Part shown: positions 1 through 4,850 of the stretch, one piece after another
How positions within the stretch are numbered: position 1 is the stretch's first letter
Layout: each line of letters starts with the position of its first letter
NCBI GenBank assembly: GCA_031262895.1
Contig: JAISGW010000052.1
Location: 1 to 5,556 of the forward strand
From: Tannerella sp.
Lineage (GTDB): Bacteria > Bacteroidota > Bacteroidia > Bacteroidales > Tannerellaceae
Reading direction: 5' to 3'
DNA length: 5,556 nt
Position numbers and translations under genes: made by a program
The notes under the pieces: model-generated
What the model was told of the DNA's origin: nothing
Databases searched by the model: none
The model's input: the letters and a program-made list of their open reading frames with translations, nothing else

Positions 1-710
1 ACCAAAGAGCGGATATGATGGTTCTTGCGCAGGTCTTCAAAGGCGGCTTTGACCTCGCCGGCGCTCTTCGCCGTAAAGCCGCGCAGGTAAATATAACCGG
101 TGTCCTTGCCTCGTACGCCGTAATAAACGACTTGGTCGACCACGACCTGCTTGCGCGTAACTTCCACCGTACGGGGCTTCTTCTCGCCCGGTCGTTGTAT
201 CTTTATTTTCACCTTGGTATTGGGCACCCCCTTCAGCAGGGCGCTTACCTTGTCGCTGGGGAAGTCTTTCACGTTGGTCGTATCAATTGCCAGGAAACGG
301 TCGCCGGGCAGTAATCCGGCTTTCATGGCCGGCATGCCTTCGATGATTTCCGACACAATCACGCCTCCGCCGTCGCCGCGTTTGGTAATATAAGCTCCTA
401 TGCCGCCGTATTCGCCGGTCTTCAGCAGGTCCAACTCGTCCATGTCCTGCTCCGGGATGTACACCGTGTACGGGTCCAAGCCGGCCAGCATGGCGTCAAT
501 GCCCCGCCTGACGGTCGTTTCCAAATTGATGGAATCCACATAGAACATCTCCATCTCTTTGACTACGGCATTAAATATTTCCAATTGTTTGGCTGTCTCG
601 AAACGCTTGTCGCCCGTTTCTTGGGCCAGTACCTGATGGGGGGCTAAAGTAAGAAGCAGGAGGCCGAACAGGGCAGGCTTCCAGCAGCGAAAGTTTTTCT
701 TCATGATCAT
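1..710 (-). CDS. S41 family C-terminal processing peptidase, N-terminal part (runs off the left edge)
   Basis: A reading frame of 236 codons stays open from ATG at 710 to the window edge. Residues 1-29 look like a Sec signal peptide: basic KKNFR start, a hydrophobic stretch around LFGLLLLTLA, and VLA before QE as a likely cleavage site. The mature protein would be periplasmic or envelope-exposed. A helical N-terminal part (about 36-98) contains the LDPYTVYIP stretch typical of CtpA-like proteases. A PDZ domain follows (about 100-185): EYGGIGAYI, then the ligand-loop region MKAGLLPGDRFLAID. The start of the S41 catalytic domain is visible (GYIYLRGFT, 205-213). The catalytic Ser and Lys of the family lie beyond the window, so activity cannot be judged. 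The family cleaves protein C-termini. A second in-frame ATG at 704 (MKKNF) is an equally plausible start. The gene diverges from the plus-strand unit at 812. Confidence 0.9.
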   Translation of the reverse strand, partial: MIMKKNFRCWKPALFGLLLLTLAPHQVLAQETGDKRFETAKQLEIFNAVVKEMEMFYVDSINLETTVRRGIDAMLAGLDPYTVYIPEQDMDELDLLKTGEYGGIGAYITKRGDGGGVIVSEIIEGMPAMKAGLLPGDRFLAIDTTNVKDFPSDKVSALLKGVPNTKVKIKIQRPGEKKPRTVEVTRKQVVVDQVVYYGVRGKDTGYIYLRGFTAKSAGEVKAAFEDLRKNHHIRSL

Positions 711-730
711 GCTGTTTGATAATCAAGTTG

Positions 731-738
731 CAAATGTA
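731..738 (-). promoter_or_regulatory. Possible Bacteroidota -7 element for the S41 protease
   Basis: Read on the minus strand this is TACATTTG, an exact match to TAnnTTTG. It lies about 20 nt upstream of the ATG at 710, giving a very short leader. No good TTTG is seen at the expected -33 position, so the call rests on the -7 match and the location. Confidence 0.4.
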
Positions 739-784
739 GAAATATTTCTTTGGGGAAGCGGCCGCATCGTTCCGAATTAATATC

Positions 785-792
785 TAAGTTTG
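785..792 (+). promoter_or_regulatory. Possible Bacteroidota -7 element for the 812-2044 unit
   Basis: TAAGTTTG matches TAnnTTTG exactly and lies 19 nt before the ATG at 812. A TTTG at 749-752 is too far upstream for a normal -33 element, so the upstream half is weak. The site also forms the palindrome TTTGCAAA (789-796). Confidence 0.4.
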
Positions 793-811
793 CAAACATT
801 ATTTAAGTAGC

Positions 812-1228
812 ATGTTATACCTTCTCCTTTCTTTGGTGGCCTTGGGATTGGTGGCCGCCCTTTTGGGACAGCTCCGCAACCGGCGGCTTGCAGGACAGAT
901 GCGCCGCGGCGAAATCCAGGCGATGCCGGAAGTACAAGAGCGGCCGGCGGGCTGTTGCGGGCTTCATGCGGTCTGCGAGCGTACCGGCAAGGCGGCCGTG
1001 GAGGAACCAGACTATTACGACGACGAAGAACTGGACCGTTTCCGCGGCACGCCTTCCGGCGCTTATGCGGAAGAGGCGGCCAATGAATTCCGCGAGGTGC
1101 TCTATACCCTGCGGGAAGAAGAAGTCCCCGCCTGGCTTTGCAGCTTGCAGATGCGCGGGGTGGAACTGCCTGACTCGGTAAAAGACGAAGCCTACCTGAT
1201 AGTGGGCGAACAAATGCAGACGGCCTGA
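812..1228 (+). CDS. Small membrane-anchored conserved Bacteroidales protein with a CCGxHxxC motif
   Basis: This is a 138-residue protein. Residues 1-19 are hydrophobic (MLYLLLSLVALGLVAALLG) and are followed by a basic stretch (RNRRLAGQMRR). That suggests one N-terminal membrane anchor with the rest in the cytoplasm. Residues 47-55 read GCCGLHAVC, giving Cys48, Cys49, His52 and Cys55, a plausible metal or cluster ligand set. An acidic YYDDEELDRF stretch (68-77) and an FREVLYTLREEEVPAWL segment (93-109) follow; Cys110 lies just after. From memory this resembles a conserved Bacteroidales protein of unknown function, sometimes given unreliable names. I cannot assign a reaction. The stop is 3 bp before the metal permease gene, so the two are probably co-transcribed and translationally coupled. 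A role in metal handling is inference from the motif and that neighbour. Opposite-strand frames here lack family signatures and are ignored. Confidence 0.85.
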   Translation: MLYLLLSLVALGLVAALLGQLRNRRLAGQMRRGEIQAMPEVQERPAGCCGLHAVCERTGKAAVEEPDYYDDEELDRFRGTPSGAYAEEAANEFREVLYTLREEEVPAWLCSLQMRGVELPDSVKDEAYLIVGEQMQTA

Positions 1229-1231
1229 AAC

Positions 1232-2044
1232 ATGCTGGGCGGAATCTTGTCATATCCATTTTTTCAATATGCTCTTTTGGGGAGCCTTTTTGCTTCTATA
1301 GCCTGCGCTGTGGTGGGCAGCTACGTCGTCGTGCGGCGCATGGTGTTCATCAGCGGAGGTATCACCCACGCTTCCTTCGGTGGGGTGGGCATAGGCCTGT
1401 ACTTGGGCTGGCATCCGCTGCTCACGGCTATCGGCTTTGCCGTGCTTTCGGCCTTCGGGGTGGAATGGGCCAGCCGTTCGCAGCAGGTGCGCGAGGATTC
1501 GGCCATCGCCGGCGTCTGGTCGCTGGGGATGGCTATCGGCGTTCTCTTCATTTTCCTCTCGCCCGGTTATGCGCCCAACCTTTCTGCCTATCTTTTCGGC
1601 AATATCCTGACCGTGTCGCGCGCTGACGTGTACGGCATGGCGCTGTTGGCCTGCTTTCTGACGGCGGCTTTCCTGCTGTTCCGCAGGGAAATCCTGTACT
1701 TGGCGTTCGACCCCGATTTCGCCCGCACCCAAGGTCTGCCCGTCCGTCGGATAGAATACCTGATGATGTTGGCCATTGCCGTGACCGTCGTCCTTTCCAT
1801 CCGCCTGGTAGGCATCATGATGCTGATGAGCCTGCTCACCCTGCCACAAATCATCAGCGGCCTTTTCACTTCCGATTTCCGCAAGATGGTCTGCGGCAGT
1901 GCTGCCGTGAGCTTTCTGGCTTGCCTTTTCGGTTTGTTTTGCTCTTATTTTCTTGACGTGCCGACAGGCGCCTTCATTGTCCTCCTCCTTGTCGTCCTTT
2001 TTCTCGCGGCCAAAGGCTTCCAACGCCTGGCGCGCTCCCATTAA
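1232..2044 (+). CDS. Metal-ion ABC transporter permease (ABC-3 / ZnuB-MntB family)
   Basis: This is a 270-residue polytopic inner-membrane protein of normal family length. Hydrophobic segments lie at about 14-34, 51-75, 91-110, 131-150, 177-213, 222-240 and 246-261. Family motifs are clear: RRMVFISGGITHASFGGVGIG (35-55), AYLFGNILTVSRADV (119-133), the cytoplasmic loop AFDPDFARTQGLPV (158-171) expected to contact the ATPase, and RLVGIMMLMSLLTLPQ (191-206). ABC-3 permeases import Zn, Mn or Fe ions together with a solute-binding lipoprotein and an ATPase. Neither partner gene is in the window, so the metal cannot be stated. The ATG is 3 bp after the stop of the CCGxHxxC gene, supporting an operon. 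The 3' end overlaps trpD tail to tail by 4 bp (TTAA), with no terminator between. Confidence 0.93.
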   Translation: MLGGILSYPFFQYALLGSLFASIACAVVGSYVVVRRMVFISGGITHASFGGVGIGLYLGWHPLLTAIGFAVLSAFGVEWASRSQQVREDSAIAGVWSLGMAIGVLFIFLSPGYAPNLSAYLFGNILTVSRADVYGMALLACFLTAAFLLFRREILYLAFDPDFARTQGLPVRRIEYLMMLAIAVTVVLSIRLVGIMMLMSLLTLPQIISGLFTSDFRKMVCGSAAVSFLACLFGLFCSYFLDVPTGAFIVLLLVVLFLAAKGFQRLARSH

Positions 2045-3039
2045 GCCTTGTTGAGTTCCACGAAATGCCGGAAGTTTTGGAAGGCGCGCCCGCTGTCAAG
2101 CAGTTCGCGGGCTTCTGCCAGGCAGTCGGCTATGGACTTGGTAGGGCAGATGAGCCGGATGGCGAAGGCGGCATTCGCGGCCACGCAATTCTTCTGTGCT
2201 TCGGTAGCTGAGCCGTCCATGACGGCCTCGAAAATGCGGGCGGCCTTTTGGGGCGTGTCACCTCCGTACAAGTCGGTTTCGCGGAGGCGTGAAAGGCCAA
2301 GCATTTCAGGCGTATAGACATTCTCCTGCCCGTTCGTGGAGACCTTAAATTCACCGGTGAGCGAAATCTCGTCGTAGCCGTCCAGACTGTGTACTACGGC
2401 AAATCGCGTTCCGGTAGCCTGATAGACATAAGTATAAAGCCTAAGCATAGGCAAGCTGTAAACGCCAAGCAACTGGTAAGCCGGACGTGCCGGATTGACT
2501 AAGGGGCCGAGCAGATTAAAAAAGCTGCGCACGCCGAGGTGTTTGCGCACTCCGGCCACGGCTTTCAAGGCAGGGTTGAAAAGCGGGGCGTGCAGAAAGG
2601 CGATGTGGCATTCGTCCATGGAGCGGCGCAAGCGGTCGGGCACGTCGGTAAAGGCCACGCCGTGCTGTTCCATCACGTTGCTGGCGCCGCTCACCGAGGT
2701 GGCACCGTAGTTGCCATGTTTGACGACTGGGTAGCCTCCGGCGGCCAGCACGAAGCAGGCCGCCGTCGAGATGTTGAAGGTGTTCTTGCCATCGCCTCCC
2801 GTGCCCACGATGTCCATGGACGCGTAGTCCGATAAGTCGACGGGCTTGCACAGTTCCAGCAGGGCCTGCCGGAAGCCGTATAGTTCTTCCACCGAGATGC
2901 TGCGCATCAGGAAAACCGTGATGAGGCTGGCCACCTGCGCTTCCGTATAGTGACCATCGGCCATTTCATGCAGGATGCGGCAGGATTCTTCGCGTCCCAG
3001 ATATTGGTGCTCGAAGAGTTTGTACAATATTTCTTTCAT
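2041..3039 (-). CDS. trpD: Anthranilate phosphoribosyltransferase (TrpD)
   Basis: This 332-residue protein matches the usual family length. TrpD transfers the phosphoribosyl group of PRPP to anthranilate, the second step of tryptophan synthesis, in the cytoplasm. Residues 1-70 form the N-terminal helical domain. The PRPP-binding glycine motif is GTGGDGKNTFNIST (79-92). KHGN (107-110) follows. The anthranilate-site region GVRKHLGVRSFFNLLGP (163-179) is followed by VNP. DGYDEISLTGE (220-230) supplies the Asp-Glu pair for Mg-PRPP. No key motif is missing, so the enzyme should be active. It lies 24 bp downstream of the trpE-like frame and would be read from the trp leader promoter. In Bacteroides trp operons a trpG normally sits between trpE and trpD, and trpC and trpF follow; all are absent here. 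Confidence 0.96.
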   Translation of the reverse strand: MKEILYKLFEHQYLGREESCRILHEMADGHYTEAQVASLITVFLMRSISVEELYGFRQALLELCKPVDLSDYASMDIVGTGGDGKNTFNISTAACFVLAAGGYPVVKHGNYGATSVSGASNVMEQHGVAFTDVPDRLRRSMDECHIAFLHAPLFNPALKAVAGVRKHLGVRSFFNLLGPLVNPARPAYQLLGVYSLPMLRLYTYVYQATGTRFAVVHSLDGYDEISLTGEFKVSTNGQENVYTPEMLGLSRLRETDLYGGDTPQKAARIFEAVMDGSATEAQKNCVAANAAFAIRLICPTKSIADCLAEARELLDSGRAFQNFRHFVELNKA

Positions 3040-3043
3040 TTTG

Positions 3044-3067
3044 AGTTATGCATTAGTTATAAGTTAT
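3044..3067 (+). repeat. AT-rich AGTTAT repeat between trpE-like and trpD
   Basis: AGTTAT occurs at 3044-3049, 3055-3060 and 3062-3067, with a related GAATTATG just after. Read on the minus strand this is an ATAACT-type repeat. The stop codon and last codons of the trpE-like frame lie in or beside it. Similar low-complexity AT-rich repeats are common in Bacteroidota intergenic DNA. Confidence 0.6.
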
Positions 3068-3972
3068 GAATTATGTAGGCGGGCGGCTAAATCGACGGCG
3101 GCCTGCAAACTTTCCGGGTAGCGGAGGCGGCCGCTCCGGCTGAGGAAGAAAAGGGAGGCATAGGCTTGGTTGCGCCGACCGTCTAAGCCGACAAAGCCTA
3201 CCCTGTCGTAAGCGGTCGCAGGCGGCGTCGGGCGGTTTTGCGAGGCCGGTGAGGAGCCGAAAAGATGGAAGCCGCCAAAGTCGAAATAGAAGAGGTAAGG
3301 CGAAGGATTGGTGCTGCGCATGGCGCGGTAGACCTTGAAGTCGTCTCCCAGGAAAGGCTGCTCGCGGACAGGGCCGACCGCTCCCCCAGGTCCTTCAGTC
3401 TCGAAGTTATAGGAAGCGAAGTTGCGGTTGCGTATCAGGGCTTCTATTTCCGGCAAACGGCTTTCCTCGCCCTCAAGCAGCAGTTCCTTCAGCAAGAGTT
3501 CGTTCTTGTAATGGTCGAATATGACGACATACTTATATAATATGTATAGGCGTTCGGGGGCTTCACCTTCTTTTTTGCAGGTGTAGCCGAAGAAGCCGCA
3601 GCCTTCCTTGTTGCAGCCTGCCATCGTATGGAAGCAGCTCAGGAAGTCTTGCATCAGGGTGTCGGGTTCCTCGCTGCTGCCGCCGGCCAGGGCGCTGCGC
3701 AGCGTTTGGCCGGCGGCACCCTTCGAAACGGAAGGGAACTTCATCAGGCACTCACCCTGCTTGTGACTGAGGCTGGCTAATGGGCAGAAGGCCAGGTAAG
3801 AACGGCTTTTGTCAGCTGCCTGGTAATCGGAACTTTCTAACAGAGCGGAAGCCGGATGTAGGTCGCGCAGCTTCAGGTAGAGGCTGACAGGCGTGTGCAG
3901 GTCGCCCAACAGGTTCCGGCTACACACGGAAAATTGGAAATTGAATCTTGAAAAATCCATTGTCTTATTCAT
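3064..3972 (-). CDS. trpE: Internally deleted TrpE-like protein (anthranilate synthase component I remnant or derivative)
   Basis: This 302-residue protein is clearly derived from TrpE, which makes anthranilate from chorismate and is usually about 460-470 residues in this phylum. The N-terminal half is recognisable: LGDLHTPVSLYLKLRDLHP (22-40), the Trp-feedback motif LLES (44-47), RLYILYKYVV (141-150) and NRNFASYNF (182-190). GDDFKVYRAMRSTNPSPYLFYF (209-230) and FGSSP (238-242) follow. The protein then jumps to AYDRVGFVGLDGRRNQA (254-270), which belongs near the family C-terminus. Missing are the GDvFQvvLSrr segment, PIAGT, the HxMLVDLxRND segment, SGAPKxRAM and the C-terminal QAGxGIV motif, plus probably a short piece near residue 132. 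All apparent losses preserve frame. Anthranilate synthase activity is therefore unlikely. A start at Met5 (3960) is possible. It may be a pseudogene, a tryptophan-binding derivative or an assembly error. The family assignment is firm; the status is open. Confidence 0.8.
   Translation of the reverse strand: MNKTMDFSRFNFQFSVCSRNLLGDLHTPVSLYLKLRDLHPASALLESSDYQAADKSRSYLAFCPLASLSHKQGECLMKFPSVSKGAAGQTLRSALAGGSSEEPDTLMQDFLSCFHTMAGCNKEGCGFFGYTCKKEGEAPERLYILYKYVVIFDHYKNELLLKELLLEGEESRLPEIEALIRNRNFASYNFETEGPGGAVGPVREQPFLGDDFKVYRAMRSTNPSPYLFYFDFGGFHLFGSSPASQNRPTPPATAYDRVGFVGLDGRRNQAYASLFFLSRSGRLRYPESLQAAVDLAARLHNS
3929..3955. repeat. Degenerate AT-rich repeat inside the start of the trpE-like frame
   Basis: Successive units GAAAATTG, GAAATTGAA and TCTTGAAAAA (plus strand) form a loose A/T-rich repeat. 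On the minus strand they encode the low-complexity residues FSRFNFQFS just after the start. The N-terminus may be non-native sequence read through a repeat, ahead of conserved TrpE sequence that resumes near LLGDLHTPVS. Confidence 0.4.
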
Positions 3973-3982
3973 TCGTTATTGC

Positions 3983-4031
3983 ATATAAAAAGAGAGCGGC
4001 CTGTCGCAAGTGCAACAAGCCGCTCTCTTTT
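3983..4031 (-). terminator. Intrinsic terminator (attenuator) upstream of the trpE-like gene
   Basis: On the minus strand AAAAGAGAGCGGC (4031-4019) pairs perfectly with GCCGCTCTCTTTT (4000-3988), a 13-bp stem with an 18-nt loop. The run of T continues to TTTTTATAT, ending about 11-15 nt before the ATG at 3972. A strong terminator between the trp leader peptide and the first structural gene is the hallmark of attenuation. The plus-strand reading has only four T followed by GGGG, so the minus-strand direction is favoured. Confidence 0.88.
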
Positions 4032-4095
4032 GGGGTTCCTTATTTCAAAGGCAAACACGCGTGACTGCATTCCTTACGACCGGGGGTAGTAGGAA
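4003..4095 (-). promoter_or_regulatory. Alternative leader RNA pairings (putative antiterminator switch)
   Basis: These pairings were found by hand on the minus-strand RNA. Segment 1, TTCCTAC (4095-4089), just after the Trp codons, can pair with GTAAGGAA (4077-4070) with one bulged A. That same region within segment 2, GTCGTAAG (4080-4073) plus TGCA (4069-4066), can instead pair with CTTGCGAC (4010-4003) and TGCA (4014-4011) in the terminator loop. This gives 12 bp, one of them G-U, around a 3-nt bulge. A ribosome stalled at the Trp codons would cover segment 1 and free segment 2, as in classical attenuation. A separate 8-bp pairing, GGCAAACA (4120-4113) with TGTTTGCC (4057-4050), is also possible. 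Confidence 0.5.
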
Positions 4096-4134
4096 GCGCC
4101 ACCAATACAACATGTTTGCCAAAATCTGATTCAT
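4045..4134 (-). CDS. trpL: trp operon leader peptide (29 residues, tandem Trp codons)
   Basis: ATG at 4134 opens a 29-codon frame ending in TGA at 4047-4045. Codons 8-18 read MLYWWRFLLPP, with TGG TGG at 4104-4099 as codons 11 and 12. Tandem Trp codons are very rare by chance, and here they lie between a promoter-like site and an intrinsic terminator directly ahead of a trp gene. The role would be to sense charged tRNA-Trp: slow translation at the Trp codons favours the antiterminator, and fast translation lets the terminator form. The peptide itself probably has no other function. Its length and Trp position resemble leader peptides of proteobacterial trp operons. No clear Shine-Dalgarno is present, which is normal for Bacteroidota. 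An 8-codon frame (4157-4131) ends with a TGA that overlaps this ATG as ATGA. Confidence 0.85.
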   Translation of the reverse strand: MNQILANMLYWWRFLLPPVVRNAVTRVCL

Positions 4135-4170
4135 TGTTTATCTCTTGTTTTTGTCATTCTATTGACGCCG

Positions 4171-4201
4171 CAAAATTACGGTTATTTCAAAAATATGCAA
4201 G
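4171..4201 (-). promoter_or_regulatory. Promoter of the trp leader and trpE-trpD unit
   Basis: On the minus strand CTTG (4201-4198) is followed after 19 nt by TAATTTTG (4178-4171), an exact match to TAnnTTTG with a near-match -33 element. Transcription would start near 4165, giving about 30 nt of leader before the trpL ATG. This location fits the attenuator model. Confidence 0.6.
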
Positions 4202-4312
4202 GCTGAGAAGAAAATTACCTTCATCAGGAGACAGAGAGAGTAACAGTCAACGTTCAGTCACCTCTTCTTTAAAGGTTAATTAATCGTAAATATTTAATAG
4301 GCTTGTAGTGGG
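4202..4312. other. Intergenic region between the divergent trp and rpsL promoters
   Basis: No gene is seen here. It contains CAGTCA twice (4244-4249 and 4255-4260) with an 11-bp period, close to one helical turn, and a TTAATTAA palindrome near 4276. Either could bind a regulator, but short AT-rich repeats arise easily by chance and nothing links them to a known protein. Confidence 0.3.
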
Positions 4313-4346
4313 CTTGCTCCTGAAAAGGAGGAAAAGGCTAACTTTG
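4313..4346 (+). promoter_or_regulatory. Promoter of the rpsL-rpsG-fusA operon
   Basis: TAACTTTG (4339-4346) matches TAnnTTTG exactly. CTTG at 4313-4316 is a partial -33 element 22 nt upstream. Transcription would begin near 4353, leaving about 90 nt of AT-rich 5' UTR before rpsL. The spacer holds a small inverted repeat, CTCCT-GAAA-AGGAG (4317-4330). Confidence 0.6.
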
Positions 4347-4442
4347 TGCCGTTTCTGCGTAAAAAAAGGATTACACCTTTGGCACGCTGTGCAAAAAAGA
4401 GAATAGAGAACAATAGTATAAACAAAAAAGTAGTAGAAGAAA

Positions 4443-4850
4443 ATGCCTACAATTCAGCAATTAGTGAGGAAAGGGCGGGAAACGTTGGCCGTGAAGGGCA
4501 AATCTCCTGCGCTTGACGCCTGCCCCCAGCGGCGCGGCGTTTGCGTGAGGGTCTACACGACGACGCCCAAGAAGCCTAATTCCGCCATGCGCAAAGTAGC
4601 GAGGGTGCGTTTGACCAATGCGAAAGAGGTGAACGCTTACATCCCCGGAGAGGGCCACAACCTGCAGGAGCACTCCATCGTGATGGTGCGCGGCGGTCGT
4701 GTAAAGGATCTCCCCGGCGTACGTTACCACATCGTCCGCGGCACCTTGGACACAGCCGGGGTGAACGGCCGTACGCAGCGCCGTTCGAAGTATGGCGCCA
4801 AGCGCCCGAAGCCCGGACAGCCCGCCGCCGCAGCCAAGAAGAAGAAATAA
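4443..4850 (+). CDS. rpsL: 30S ribosomal protein S12
   Basis: This 135-residue protein is unmistakably S12, which lies at the 30S decoding centre and helps control accuracy. Diagnostic stretches are MPTIQQLVRKGRE (1-13), ACPQRRGVCVRVYTTTPKKPNS (26-47), GEGHNLQEHSI (69-79), RGGRVKDLPGVRYHIVRG (83-100) and RSKYGAKRPKPG (114-125). Lysines at 43-44 and at 88, the classical streptomycin-resistance positions, are wild type. Asp89, which is methylthiolated in some bacteria, is present. The Ala/Lys-rich tail (128-135) makes it longer than the E. coli protein, as is usual in Bacteroidota. It is the first gene of the str operon. Opposite-strand frames here are shadows. Confidence 0.98.
   Translation: MPTIQQLVRKGRETLAVKGKSPALDACPQRRGVCVRVYTTTPKKPNSAMRKVARVRLTNAKEVNAYIPGEGHNLQEHSIVMVRGGRVKDLPGVRYHIVRGTLDTAGVNGRTQRRSKYGAKRPKPGQPAAAAKKKK

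Noticed and set aside
15..393. Plus-strand open frames of 99 and 80 codons over the protease gene
   Set aside because: They lie opposite the clearly coding S41 protease frame, have no recognisable family features and appear to be shadows of GC-rich coding DNA.
777..1259. Minus-strand frames of 160 and 132 codons opposite the CCGxHxxC gene
   Set aside because: Their composition is Arg/Pro-rich or Ala-rich with no domain signature. The plus-strand frame has a good anchor, a conserved motif and tight spacing to the permease.
1250..2041. Minus-strand 263-codon frame opposite the permease
   Set aside because: It is a low-complexity His/Gln/Glu/Gly-rich translation, the usual antisense image of a hydrophobic membrane protein.
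3988..4031. The trp terminator stem as a terminator for the plus strand
   Set aside because: The plus-strand side has only TTTT followed by GGGG and no plus-strand gene lies upstream of it, whereas the minus-strand side has a longer T/A-rich tract in the correct attenuator position.
3983..4170. T-box or protein-binding (TRAP-type) trp leader
   Set aside because: No T-box sequence with a tRNA-acceptor bulge and no run of spaced GAG/TAG triplets is seen. The tandem Trp codons in a short frame explain the leader better.
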